Positions 48,332 to 60,069 of a DNA stretch of 64,000 bases are shown in pieces. A program made the position numbers and the translations under genes. This DNA comes from Pseudoips prasinana. Lineage: Eukaryota; Arthropoda; Insecta; Lepidoptera; Nolidae. The stretch lies in assembly GCA_951640165.1 (NCBI GenBank), contig OX621237.1, forward strand, positions 19,592,001-19,656,000. Direction: 5' to 3'. The stretch's first letter is position 1, and the number at the start of each line of letters is the position of its first letter. The notes beneath the pieces are model-generated. The model searched no databases. It was not told the origin of the DNA and was given only the letters and a program-made list of their open reading frames with translations.

Positions 48332-50433
48332 TTGGTCGGTAGTTTAGCTAGTAAATCGTTTCAGTTGAATCTATTTTCTTGCTTCTTACGTTTTGTCACT
48401 CTGTCTCCATCTATACTAAGAATGTTAAGTGGTATTTGTTTGTCTTTACATTCACCGTCACGTTAGCATATACATTTGCACTACGAAAGCCGCCATTCGG
48501 AAAAATTTATGTCTTAAGAAAGTTTAATGAGTCGACAAAGGCAGCACGACTTTATTTTTTTAACTATAGTACACAACCACCACTGCTGGATGATTTAAAA
48601 TACTTGAATATATATGTAATATATACACAACAACAATAATATATTGATATCTATAATAATACATAATTACCTATATTACACATTGTAAAGCCTATTGAAA
48701 ACTGCTAAACTGAATCCAAGATACCACGATGTAAATGACATTTGTCATTTCAGGTCATTTTAAAGCAATTTTGATATACTTTCATGTAAAATGTGCCGAC
48801 TTGACGGATTTCACTTATTCTATTCTAAGTTAAATATTAAATATGAAGATATTTTTGGTATAAATATTTTGAAATAATCTCGATATATATCGATATGTCA
48901 TGATTGATTTAAATCTAATAGTTAATATTATGTATTACAATAAAACAAGTTGAAGTGCGCGTAATAGGTATATGATGGTCTTCGTTAATTTGATATTCAG
49001 GCAAGCTAATGAAGAGTTTTACTTTGCATTTTGTTCAGTTCAGATGCACAAGATAAATACACAATAAGATATATATTAATAAGTTAATTAAATGAAGTTA
49101 ATTCAAGCACAAGAAAAATATGATCACTTCGTAACAAAATAACCTTACTTACAAAATGGTTTTTAGGCTACGATAAAATTGCCTTAAGAGTAAAACTTAT
49201 GATTTATTTATTAAATTTTTGGAAACTGACCCCTATATTTTTCATAGGCAGGCAAGACATGTAGTGTGACGACCACGTAATTATACTAATTTTTCAAAAA
49301 TGGACTAGAAATGAAAAAAATACTTTTTGGTAATTTGTAAGTGGTATATGGTTTAAAATATTTTAGTGAGGGGTGCAGAAAATATCAATAGTAAAACAAT
49401 ACACCTTCTTTTCACGTCATAGACAAGCAATAAGAATTTTGGAAAATCAACCTCTGCAGGTGTAAAATAGAGGGTGAGGGTTTGTATGGCAGTTACACTG
49501 TAACTGTATCAGAAAATACACAGTCGTGATAAAAACAAAAGCTGTTTTAATTGGTTGACAATAATTGTTTCTTCGCTCTAAATAAAGTCCTCTGTTTCAG
49601 AAAACTCAGCATATAAGTTAATCTATACTACCATAATGTATTTAAATGACCTATGAATGCAGAAAACGTTTGCCCGTCTCAGGGACAGAAGCGGCGGATA
49701 TCATAACAGGTTGAATCACGAACATGACATTCTGAATGACTAAGTCAATAGACAAAGTCAGTATGTCACAAAATCTGATAAGCGATTAAGTAAAATTCTC
49801 AAAAAAGTAAGCTTAGGTTATTTTATTACGTAGCGTCAGGATATCGAAATAAATGAACATACCTTGCATCTTCACTAGCCAGAACTGGCATATATAGATC
49901 ATTGAAGTGTTTGGCGCCGTTCAGCGCCGAGTTCTGATACTCCGTGGCGATGTTGCCTTGATATTAGATATCCACAAAAACCGGTCATCTGAAACAATGT
50001 TAAACGTTGCATTATCGTTTGTTTAATATTGAAATATATTGTAATTGCACTAAACTAGGTGGACTGGATCACGTCGATTTAGAAGTCGGTTAAAGACAAT
50101 ATGGTAAAATTGATGGAAATAATAATAATAAAATAGCGTATTCAACGACTACTCTATATATTTTGTAAAGCAGGACACAATAAAGTTAACATGACAAAAG
50201 TCAGAAAAATAAGAGAATCTTGCTTTTTTTGTAATACCTACTTCTATTAACAATCCACATCAGTGAACATCATGTTGTAAAAAGTCTAAAATATATCAAA
50301 TAAACAAGAAAACTAAAGCTCATTTTGTTGGATTTGGACTGGAGACAACCATGGGAATGAAAGGAGCATATTGACGAAGTACGAAGAAATTCTATAATAT
50401 ATGTTGATGCATAGTATAAAACATATCTTCATA
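48332..50433. other. Intergenic, one candidate exon
   Basis: AT-rich. Only the candidate exon at 49863-49966 (minus) stands out. The frame at 48379-48639 plus is unsupported. Confidence 0.35.
49863..49966 (-). CDS. Candidate internal exon, product not recognised
   Basis: Seen: on the minus strand about 34 codons are open with coding-like composition (including NIATEYQNSALNG and KHFNDLYMPVLASEDA). They end in a strong donor, GCAAG|GTATGT, with two bases of a split codon. A good acceptor (TTGTTTCAG) lies at 49990-49989, but that start gives an in-frame TAA before the coding-like part. A weaker AG at 49958-49957 would fix it. The two leftover bases do not fit the tai exon at 34169. It may be an exon of a neighbouring minus-strand gene, a tai leader exon or a decayed coding fragment. 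I do not recognise the protein. Confidence 0.3.
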
Positions 50434-50665
50434 ATAACGGTAAAAAGTCCACTGCTGGACAAAAGCCTCCCCTAAGCATCAGCTTGGGACTGGAGGATAT
50501 GCCATATTCGCCACGCTCGGCAGATGGGTTGGCGATCGCAGTAAGATGGTCATAGTACTCAGAAAGAAGATGCTGCCCGTCCTCTAGTAAATACTCCCCC
50601 CCCCCCCCCCAAGGGATGAGATGGGGTGATGATATTCTGATATTCGCCGTCATCACACGGCAAAG
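50434..50665 (-). mobile_element. LINE-derived repeat, family 2, antisense
   Basis: Seen: the inverted copy of the repeat at 29318-29552. The left end is GTCCACTGCTGGACAAAAGC, the middle ATATGCCATATTCGCCACGC, and the right end ATTCGCCGTCATCACACGGC. It includes a run of 17 C at about 50595-50611, which is a likely place for sequence error. Its right end overlaps the start of the tandem array. Confidence 0.75.
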
Positions 50666-53602
50666 TCAAAGCAGTGTCATATAATGCAGTAAAACTAGCT
50701 TATCAAGGACACAAACTTACTATATGGATTCCTGCAATGGAGGAATTCTAATTACACAAGTTAAATTTTTATTGTATTTTCCCCTTCCACCAAAAGCAAC
50801 TACAGACTGAATGCTATTTTGATAAGGGTAAGTCGTTTGTACAACACTGAATGTCATAGTCGACATAGTTAGGTATATTTCACACTTGTGTCACTGAAAG
50901 GACTATGTGCAACAATTTCTTTGAGTCACAATGGTCTCAGTAGATTTTTTATATAGTAATTTAGTAATATGATTTTTATCTTATATTTGTAATATGTATG
51001 CAATTTATTCATTTGAGAAAACTTGTAATTGGTCATCTTTCATATTTAAATTTAATTTCCGGAATTTGTGTAACTAATTAACTGTAAGTTTTCGAAATTG
51101 GACAATAAGATGAAACATTTCTCTGACAAATAAATATGTTAGGGCAATCTATATATCCCTAATAATACAACTGCATGTGTTGTTTTTTATGGAATGAAAA
51201 ATTCATAAAAAGATACAAATATCTCTTTATTAACTTTTATCGATTTTTATTAACAGTTACAATAAGTGGGAGAAATTAAAAACGACTGTATATTTCTGCA
51301 AGGGAAAACGGTTCAAATTACAACCCGGTTTTGATGAAATTCATACTTAGTGGAACTTTTATATTTTGACTGTTGTGGAATTCTGCTGAACTCCTGATTC
51401 CATTACTTAAACATTCTCATGTTAACCATATAGCCTGATTTTAGTGAATAACAACGTAAGTAATAATTCTATTTTAATTATACAATTAAAATAAATTCTG
51501 ATATTCGCCGTCATCACACGGCAAAATCAAAGCAGTGTCATATAATGCAGTAAATCTAGCTTATCAAGGACACAAACTTACTATATGGATTCCTGCAATG
51601 GAGGAATTCTAATTACACAAGTTAAATTTTTATTGTATTTTCCCCTTCCACCAAAAGCAACTACAGACTGAATGCTATTTTGATAAGGGTAAGTCGTTTG
51701 TACAACACTGAATGTCATAGTCGACATAGTTAGGTATATTTCACACTTGTGTCACTGAAAGGACTATGTGCAACAATTTCTTTGAGTCACAATGGTCTCA
51801 GTAGATTTTTTATATAGTAATTTAGTAATATGATTTTTATCTTATATTTGTAATATGTATGCAATTTATTCATTTGAGAAAACTTGTAATTGGTCATCTT
51901 TCATATTTAAATTTAATTTCCGGAATTTGTGTAACTAATTAACTGTAAGTTTTCGAAATTGGACAATAAGATGAAACATTTCTCTGACAAATAAATATGT
52001 TAGGGCAATCTATATATCCCTAATAATACAACTGCATGTGTTGTTTTTTATGGAATGAAAAATTCATAAAAAGATACAAATATTATTAACTTTTATCGAT
52101 TTTTATTAACAGTTACAATAAGTGGAAGAAATTAAAAACGACTGTATATTTCTGCAAGGGAAAACGGTTCAAATTACAACCCGGTTTTGATGAAATTCAT
52201 ACTTAGTGGAACTTTTATATTTTGACTGTTGTGGAATTCTGCTGAACTCCTGATTCCATTACTTAAACATTCTCATGTTAACCATATAGCCTGATTTTAG
52301 TGAATAACAACGTAAGTAATAATTCTATTTTAATTATACAATTAAAATAAATTCTGATATTCCACACGGCAAAATCAAAGCAGTGTCATATAATGCAGTA
52401 AATCTAGCTTATCAAGGACACAAACTTACTATATGGATTCCTGCTATGGAGGAATTCTAATTACACAAGTTTAATTGTTATTGTATATTCCCCTTCTACC
52501 AAAAGCAACTACAGACTGAATGCTATGTTGATAAGGGCAAGTCGTTTGTACAACACTGAATGTCATAGTCGACATAGATATGTACATTTGAGGTAGTCCA
52601 CTAAGGGCACCATCTGAATGGTACCTAGCCTAGTCCACGAAAGGCACCTATCAATATTTTTGGCAGGTGCTCTTCGTGGATTCAATTTATTTATTGCATT
52701 CTTGTCCACGAAAGGCACGTAATGTTAACTAACACCTAAGTTATATTAGTAGTGTTAATAAACGTTCTAGTGATTTTTATCGACAAATTTCATTTAATAA
52801 CCTAGGTTACTGTAACGGTTAACGTATGTGCCTTTCGTGGACAAGAATGCAAAAAATAAAGTGGATCCACGAAGAGCACCTGCCAAAAGTATTGATAGGT
52901 GCCTTTCGTGGACTAAGCTAGGTGCCATTCGCGCAGGTGCCATTCAGATGGGTGCCCTTCGTGGAATACCTCGTATATTTCACACTAGTGTCACTGAAAG
53001 GACTATGTGCAACAATTTCTTTGAGTCACAATGGTCTCAGTACATTTTTTATATAGTAATTTAGTAATATGATTTTTATCTTATATTTGTAATATGTATG
53101 CAATTTATTCATTTGAGAAAACTTGTAATTGGTCATCTTTCATATTTAAATTTAATTTCCGGAATTTGTGTAACTAATTAACTGTAAGTTTTCGGAATTG
53201 GACAATAAGATGAAACATTTCTCTGACAAATAAATAAGTTAGGGCAATCTATATATCCCTAATAATACAACTGCATGTGTTGTTTTTTATGGAATGAAAA
53301 ATTCATAAAAAGATACAAATATCTCTTTATTAAGGCCAACTTTTATCGATTTTTATTATCAGTTACAATAAGTGAGAGAAATTAAAAACGACTGTATATT
53401 TCTGCAAGGGAAAACGGTTTAAATTACAACCCGGTTTTGATGAAATTCATACTTAGTGGAACTTTTATATTTTGACTGTTGTGGAATTCTGCTGAACTCC
53501 TGATTCCATTACTTAAACATTCTCATGTTAACCACATAGCCTGATTTTAGTGAATAACAACGTAAGTAATAATTCTATTTTAATTATACAATTAAAATAA
53601 AT
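50635..53602 (+). repeat. Three-copy tandem array, ~860-bp unit
   Basis: Seen: units start at 50635, 51496 and 52352, each with TTCTGATATTC…CACACGGCAAA, and end with TACAATTAAAATAAA. Lengths are 861, 856 and 1,251 bp. The third is 860 bp once the inserted foldback and its 8-bp duplication are removed. Copies are nearly identical. Unit 2 lacks seven bases after AGATACAAATAT, and unit 3 has GGCCA added at the same place. No coding frame or known family is recognised in the unit. Confidence 0.92.
52590..52972. mobile_element. hAT-type foldback MITE inside tandem unit 3
   Basis: Seen: the ends are GAGGTAGTCCACTAAGGGCA and, inverted, GAGGTATTCCACGAAGGGCA. The arms extend about 150 bases each with several copies of CCACGAAAGGCAC. 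Flanks are GTACATTT (52582-52589) and GTATATTT (52973-52980). The empty site in units 1 and 2 reads GTATATTT once, so this is an 8-bp target duplication with one later change. 383 bp, no coding capacity. Confidence 0.9.
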
Positions 53603-53919
53603 TGAATTGAATATAACAGAAAGCAACCATGAAAAATATGACAGCATTTAACATAGAAAAATATTTATTTATTCCTCTGAGTATAATTTTGTTTTTGTGA
53701 AACCATATTGTACTATTTTATATTATTACATAAGACATATTTATTATGTATTCATTAATAAATTATACATTTATTAAACACTGAGCATCCCTGGATGTGG
53801 CCCTGCCTGGACACATTCATTATTTGATATTTGATTTTAAAAGACAACACCCGCACTAGGAAATTTATTCCCTGTGTTGCGGGGTACTTTTCGAACATAT
53901 AATAGACTGACACAAATTA
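53603..53919. other. Intergenic, nothing recognised
   Basis: AT-rich, no structure seen. Confidence 0.35.
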
Positions 53920-54182
53920 CATTAATAATAATAATATCCTGGGACATTATTTACACACGGACATCTGATCCCAAACTTAGCAGAGCTTGTACTAATGAAA
54001 CCTGATAACTTATAAACTTCATATATTATTTTTCTTTTGTAAATACATAGTTATATAGATAATTACACCCAGACTCAGGACCAACAGACATGATCATGCA
54101 CACAAATATCTGTCCTGGGTGGGAATCGAACTCACGACCTCCGGCGTGAAAACCAAGCATTTGCCAACCACGCCAACAGGCT
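53920..54182 (-). mobile_element. tRNA-derived SINE, antisense, full length
   Basis: Seen: from the left, (TAA)n, GACATCTGATCCCAAACTTA, GCAGAGCTTGTACTA, GATAATTACACCCAGACTCA, the inverted B box GTGGGAATCGAACTCACGAC and the head side GCATTTGCCAACCACGCCAA. The best copy of the subfamily also at 32425-32610; a decayed sense copy is near 60070-60170. Confidence 0.8.
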
Positions 54183-54300
54183 CTGAACAACTATTTATGG
54201 GGCACACAAATAGTTGTTCGGCGCGGGACTCGAACCCGCGACACGTAGCGGCGAGGCGACTGTCTTAGCCTCTGAGCCAATCGTGCAATCATAATTTCAT
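54183..54300 (-). mobile_element. tRNA-derived SINE head, antisense
   Basis: Seen: GCGCGGGACTCGAACCCGCG (inverted B box in a strong stem) and GACTGTCTTAGCCTCTGAGCC (A-box side). It directly follows the previous SINE. The phrase CAAATAGTTGTTC at the join is repeated inverted, so the second may have inserted next to the first. It is not a tRNA gene because no acceptor stem closes. Confidence 0.6.
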
Positions 54301-54529
54301 TTATAGGTGGCGTCATTATCTATATTCCATAAAATAATGTCAAACTTAAAGTGCTATATAAGATTGTCTTAAGAATTCAATTATTTTCCTTTAGCCAATT
54401 ATTTTTAAAGTGATAATAACATTATCCATAACTAACGAAAAAACATTAAGACCTTAATTTTGGCTAGTTGCAAATCAAGTAATGAGGGTTTGGTGTTGTT
54501 GTCTGTAGCAAAAGTGGGTATTGGTACTT

Positions 54530-54768
54530 GTTGGGAATATAGTTACTAGTTATTTGCCGTGTGGTTCCTAACCCAGAAACCCTCAGATCAGATATCAGAG
54601 CTAAGGGATACCGCAGGTAGTCGGGCAACCTAACCTAACTGCCATCGCCAACTCGCATGCCAAGAGCCGCACGCCGTGACTACGGCAAACCCTCCCGAAT
54701 AGCAACGTTGTGGAAAGCTTTGGCGGAGGCCCATGTCCAGCAGTTGACGACGTCAGGCTCATGACGAC
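54530..54768 (+). mobile_element. Decayed LINE-derived repeat
   Basis: Seen: TTTGCCGTGTGGTTCCTAAC, GAGCTAAGGGATACCGCAGG and the end GAGGCCCATGTCCAGCAGTT. These are common lepidopteran repeat phrases related in 3' end to the family-2 repeats. Confidence 0.5.
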
Positions 54769-54774
54769 TGTTTA

Positions 54775-54960
54775 TTTTTTTTTATTGCTTTTGGTAGCAG
54801 ACGAGCTAGCGGCCCACCTGATGGTAAGTGGTAACCGCTGCTCATGGACATTCGCAGTGCCAGGGGGCACAACAAACCGCTGCCTACCGTGAAATGATTA
54901 CTCTTTTTAAACCTCGTTTGAAGAAGGACAAGTCGTAGCGCTGGGGAAACTACTTGAGCT
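54775..54960 (+). repeat. Dispersed lepidopteran repeat (GGCCCACCTGATGGTAAGTG)
   Basis: Seen: a poly-T run, then GACGAGCTAGCGGCCCACCT, GATGGTAAGTGGTAACCGCT and CAAGTCGTAGCGCTGGGGAA. This composite is widespread in moth genomes as I know them. No coding potential in itself. Confidence 0.55.
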
Positions 54961-55229
54961 ATTCCCACTAAAAGATTGTAGGGAAGGTCATTATATTACA
55001 TTATTATATATAGCAGCGCAGACGTGGACTATTTGTCTTCCCTCACACTAGCGCCTTAGGAACGTCGACGTCTTGCCAGCGCCCGTGCAACGTTTACGCG
55101 GCGGTAACCAAGCGGCCAACGCCAAGCCGGGTTTACACAGCGCCTGAATCGCGCATGTCGGTGTGGTACGGCGCTCGAAAGAAGGCTGTAGTAGTGTAGT
55201 CCTTTATGATAAAATATAATTTGATTGTA

Positions 55230-55377
55230 CAGACGCCAGCACATCCAGCTACTCCAATCTGTCAAATTTATTTTATAGATTTTCAACTTTATCACAAAAG
55301 TATAAGGTTCACTTTCAATTCCACAAAAATTTAAGGGAATTTTTACAGATTGGGGTAGCTTGATGTGCTGGCGTCTG
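55230..55377. mobile_element. MITE, Tc1/mariner-type (TA flanks)
   Basis: Seen: the left end is CAGACGCCAGCACATCCAGC and the right end is GCTTGATGTGCTGGCGTCTG. Inverted repeats are about 30 bp (TACYCCAATCTGTCAAATTT continues the match), flanked by TA on both sides (55228-55229, 55378-55379). 148 bp. A decayed relative lies at 44149-44282. Confidence 0.8.
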
Positions 55378-55379
55378 TA

Positions 55380-56277
55380 TATACATACTCATTATATTTT
55401 CCATAAATGCTTGCCGGTTTAGGTTTTACTTATAATTTAATCTTTTACTCTAACACACGTCTGGCCTAATTTTTGTCTAATAATTTCCTCTACAGTCTCC
55501 TAGCAGGAATAAATAGAATAACAAGTAATCTTTAATTAGAATATTCATTAGTATCTTTCAATAATGATAAAAATGCGAAGTCCATTACTGTTTCACAGCA
55601 GGGTAAAGTAATTTGAATTAAGTACTTATTTGTGTATCTGAATTGGGTTTAATTAACTTGAAATCAATGTTGAATGTTTTCTACGCAATGTTTCCTATTA
55701 TGTATTTCTTTTATACAGTTGTGACGTACATAAACTAAGGAGCTTAATTTGCCTATGAAACTAAACAACTTGAACCACATCAACATATACAATTATTAAC
55801 TCTCCATACAAGAATAGCGTTCAACTGATGCATTTAGAACGCGCCGCCAAAAAGTTCTTTTTCTTATTCCACAAACTGGTTTTGTTTAATCAGTTCAGTT
55901 TCGTGAGTAGATAGCGTTCCTTAAGTTATGTCCTCTATATATTTCACCTTGTAGACGAGATTTCCAATAGGGATGTTGCGTACGTTTAATTGAATATTGG
56001 GGGGAAGGGTCTAGGGATACCTCTTCGATAATTAGAATTTAAAAATCATTACATATTTGAAAAGCTATTCCACAGCTAATAATCTACCTGAAAATTGTTG
56101 GCCATCTAAATTTTTTATTCACATTTGTTCATACTAATTAAGAAAAAATATATTAAATAAAATACTTATTACATAAAAAGTTAAGATAATTTTCTTGGAC
56201 TTTAGACAATTTTTTTGACCATTCTAATTTTGTGTAACATGATTCACAATAAGTTACCTGTGCTATATTATTAATAA
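55380..56277. other. Intergenic, nothing recognised
   Basis: AT-rich, no frame or family seen. Confidence 0.35.
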
Positions 56278-56598
56278 TTAGCTGTGCCCCGCGGTTTTAC
56301 CCGCGTTAAACTTTATAAATTATCACAGTTCCTTCCTCGTAGGTGATAGCTTGATAATATGTAGCCTATATGTTGACCCGACCTCTTAGTAATATTCATA
56401 CAAAATTTGAAGTAAATCTATGCAGTACTTTTTGAGTTTAGCCCGGACATACATACAGACAAACAGATAAACAGACAAAAATTCTAAAAACTATATTTTT
56501 GGCTTCGATATCGATAGTAGATCACGCCCCAAGAATTCTTAAAAAAAAATATTCAATGTACAGTTTTGACTTTCCTACGATTTTATTATATGTATAGA
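56278..56598 (-). mobile_element. Non-autonomous Helitron, antisense copy of a head-to-head pair
   Basis: Seen: the left end TTAGCTGTGCCCCGCGGTTT is the complement of a Helitron 3' end (hairpin CGCGGGTAAAACCGCG, then CTAA). The right end TTTTATTATATGTATAGA is the complement of the 5' start. 321 bp. It sits between A and T, as expected for Helitron insertion. Confidence 0.85.
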
Positions 56599-56630
56599 TT
56601 GTCAGCTCAGTGTATTTGTCGGTTAATCTA

Positions 56631-56951
56631 TCTATACATATAATAAAATCGTAGGAAAGTCAAAACTGTAAATTGAATTTTTTTTTAAAAGGATACTTGG
56701 GCCGTGATCTACAATCGATATCGAAGTCAAAAATATAGTTTTTAGAATTTTTGTCTGTGTGTCTGTTTGTCTGTATGTATGTCCGGGCTAAACTCGAAAA
56801 GTACTGCATGGATTTACTTCAAATTTAGCATGATTATTACTAAGAGGTCGGCTCAACATATAGGCTACATATTATCACACTATCACCTACGGGGGAGGAG
56901 CTGTGATTATTTATAAAATTTAACGCGGGTAAAACCGCGGGGCACAGCTAG
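56631..56951 (+). mobile_element. Non-autonomous Helitron, sense copy of a head-to-head pair
   Basis: Seen: it starts TCTATACATATAATAAAATC and ends CGCGGGTAAAACCGCGG, then GGCACAGCTAG, followed by T. Exactly 321 bp, the same length as its inverted partner 32 bp away and closely similar along its whole length. No coding capacity (no Rep/helicase). Confidence 0.88.
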
Positions 56952-57094
56952 TACAAAATAAATTAATAAAAATACTGTATTTTAATACAACACATTACAG
57001 ATCTATAGAAAATGAAGTCTTTCAATACTCAAGGCTCTCGTATTGACCAGGGGAGGAAACTTCCAAGAGACTATTTGGCTCGCTGAGTTTGGAG

Positions 57095-58141
57095 TGGCCT
57101 GTGTCGTCAACGAAATTGGGGAATTGGGCCTTCATATTGCGCCACATAAAACTGAAGCCCTCTGGTTTTATAACGCCCGTAGGAGAGTTTAACCGCCTAG
57201 TTCACCCATTCAGGTAGCTGATGTTGCAGTTCAAGAGGGAACTCATCTTAAATACCTCGGCCTGACTTTGGACCGCCGCCGCTGGGGCTTCGACGAACAC
57301 TTTACGCGGTTGGTACCCAGGATTCGCAAAGTGTCTGGCGCTCTTCAAAGGATACTACCCAACCTCGGGGGACCTAGGGAGGAAGTTAGCCGCCTCTATG
57401 ATAGTGTCGTTCTATCCATGGCTCTCTATGGGGCGCCCGTTTGGTCACATCGCCAAGCGGGTGCCTCACGCTGCAGAGCCATGCTAAATGGACTGCAGCG
57501 CGTGATGGCAATTGGGATCGTTGGTGGATACCGAACAATATCCTTTGTGGCGGCGATCGTCCTGGCACGATCTCAACCATTTGACATCCTGGCGGTCATG
57601 GACACGGAAATTTACGAAGGAATCCGTACCCGTGTCTGCCAGGGAGTCGGTAGTGACGTTCGGAATGAAGTGTTTGAAGTGCGGCGGAATGCGCAAAGAC
57701 GGACATTAGAAATATGGCGTGAACGACTGGAGTTGCCTCGAAACCCACGTAAGCGTGCCGTTGGTGTGGTTCTTCCCAACTTCGACGCCTGGATGGGCAG
57801 CAGGTGCAACCTGACCTACAGATTGCCACAAATACTCACCAGCCATAGATATGAGAGAAAGAACAAGAAAGTTGACGGCACAATGCTACCATTGTGAAAG
57901 CGCCCAGGACTCAGCCCAACACACACTTGGAGAGTCCCCGGTTTGGGAGGCAGAAAGGAGAGTCTTGGAAGTACGGACCCAGAGAGATCTTTCTCCGCCA
58001 GCCATAGTAGAAGCTATGTTAGCGGAGCTGCGGAAGGAGGCCGCCGAGAGGGATCGGGAGAGGGCTGATCTTGCCCGTAGGCGCATAAGGCGGGAGAGGG
58101 CTGATCCTGCCCGTAGGCGCATAAGGCGCCGGAGAACTTAA
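57095..58141 (+). pseudogene. R1-clade reverse transcriptase C-terminus, broken
   Basis: Seen: 57095-57190 encodes GELGLHIAPHKTEALWF, then an in-frame TAA. The frame resumes (VQEGTHLKYLGLTLDRRRWG) and runs to 57897 with SMALYGAPVWSH and GYRTISFVAAIVLA, hallmarks of R1-clade RT thumb and connection regions. After a frameshift near 57850 the next frame (57851-58141) has QCYHCESAQDSAQHTL, the C-terminal Cys/His motif of the clade. It ends in an Arg-rich tail made of a 39-bp tandem repeat (58056-58130). One nonsense change plus one frameshift make it inactive. Confidence 0.8.
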
Positions 58142-58575
58142 GGCGCTGGAAAGCGGTTGTGGCCACTAAATCCAGTGCGATAGAGTCGAAGCGGCCCATG
58201 ATAGGTGGTGTACAAGCTGCCAGTGAGGCGCCGCTTCTGGGATCACAGGCGGTTGGAGTGGGGACTCTGGCTGTCCATGCACAAGGTGGTCACGGGAAGA
58301 GGCAACTTGTGGTAGGTGCAGGTTGCCTACGCACATGGAGTGCATCTGGGGGCATCAACATCTTTGCCCCTCGGGGAGAGCTTCTTTAAGATGCATAGGT
58401 GAAATTATGGTGGTTCCGGATGGAGATTGTCTCGTGTTCCCTGAGCCATCACCCACAGCACCGAGAGGCTAGACGTCCGTGATGGTTTCAGTGGGTAACC
58501 CACGGGGATTCCCACATACCCCGTAAGTCACCCCAACTAGGGGCCCTCTAAAGATTTCCACCATGTTAAAAAAAT
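57095..58575 (+). mobile_element. R1-clade LINE, 3' part
   Basis: Seen: it covers the C-terminal part of an R1-type reverse-transcriptase protein followed by a ~430-bp 3' untranslated region with GTGGGTAACCCACGGGGATT, ending before an A run (58566). It is 5'-truncated. It lies in ordinary DNA, not in rDNA, so it belongs to a dispersed R1-clade family rather than site-specific R1. Confidence 0.8.
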
Positions 58576-60069
58576 ACAAAAGACCAACCAGTCTACCAAA
58601 CTTGCTCAAAGTTCTGTGGAAGATAGTGTTTCATCAAAAAGCCATAACTCAATAATTTAAGAAACAACGCCATGCTTAACAATTTGGACGTCAAAAAGGA
58701 ACTTTTTGGAAGGATTTCTTTTTTATTTGATTTTGACCATTCACCTCAGACACTTTCACTGACTCACCATACAATAGCTGCTGGTCAAATTGACAATTTA
58801 ATTTAATGTCACTAATTTAGTTTTCAGAAAAGTATATATACTTACTGATGTTACAATTGGTAGAATAAAAAACCTGGAATACTACTCTGCTGTACTCCTG
58901 TTGCAGTAGGGTAGGAGTTTAATAAAGTATACTATAATAAGCAGATGAAAAAAAATTTGAATACAATTCATGTTGAAACACACTACACTAAACGTTGAAA
59001 TTAAATCTAAGTAAGCATTGTATCCTCTAAGTAAAATTATGGAATTCAGGGTTCACCTTTGATCTACCTTATCTGCATAGCTCACTTGCCCATGCAGAAC
59101 TTGAATAAAACAGCTACTTATTACAATCACAGTACTCTTCTCTCTGTACATAAAAACCTGAAACCACATCTAAAGACCAACAAACTCACATGAATGTTGC
59201 AGTGTCTTAAGAGATAGTTAAAGTCAACCAGAGCAAGTACCTTACATTAAGAACAAGTAAGCTTAAAATGAAACTGTATGGTGTAGAAATACCCTGAACC
59301 AAAATGTCTAATATGTACTATGTTAAATCAAGTCCATTAACAGAAAGCCAATTTTAAAAAAAGAAGTTATGATATAATTCATATAGTTTTATATAAAGAT
59401 TTTGAAACAAAACCTAACATAAAATGCATCACAAACTCTACTAGTTATTTGGTGGTATAAGCAATAAACTATAATAAATCAAAATATCAATAGAGTTAAT
59501 GAGGAGATAGTCAATAAAAGTAAAAACTACTAGACTTATAAAGGTATTCCACCCTACAACTCTTGTAAGTGTACATAATCAACAGTGGTACACAACAGCA
59601 CAGCTTAAGATATTGCTTCAAATCTCTCGGGACTCTGCAGCTAATTGAATCAGATAAAACAAGTACCTAAAAAAATTGGTTCCACCTCCTTCCAGAACAA
59701 AGAGGCAGACCAAAATATATAATAAGGATGGACCTACATAAAACAAGAGAATTGCAAATAGCCTGTCTTAGCATACAAGCAAACTAACATTTAAAATGGA
59801 GTCTAAATGAAGAATTTTCAGAGAAGTTGCTAGATATTGTAGGTCTTTGAGATCATCAGAGAACTTAAAACTACATATCCCAGTGCACTGTACAGCCTTT
59901 TTCTTATGAATAATTTTCTGTCCAAGCAGCTTGGCTATGGAACTTACTTCCTGTAGAAATTAGGCTTGCACAAATCCAAGCTTCTTTCTATGTTTCTTTA
60001 AAAGAACACTTTTTATTGGACTAAAGATCTTTTTCACTTCCCTCCTTATCTCTTAACTTCTTTTCACGC
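58576..60069. other. Intergenic with a LINE remnant
   Basis: AT-rich. At 59920-60010 (plus) the frame LWNLLPVEIRLAQIQASF resembles the C-terminal WNxLP…R motif of Jockey/CR1-type LINEs, with no flanking coding left. Nothing else is recognised. Confidence 0.4.

Noticed and set aside
50635..53602. CRISPR-like or satellite array
   Set aside because: Units are ~860 bp with no spacer logic, only three copies, eukaryotic context; a simple tandem triplication fits.
54210..54295. tRNA gene with a strong CGCGGGTTCGAGTCCCGCG arm
   Set aside because: Head of a SINE joined to SINE-type downstream sequence; the cloverleaf does not complete.
57386..57829. Minus-strand frames within 57.4-57.8 kb
   Set aside because: Antisense shadows of the R1-clade reverse transcriptase.
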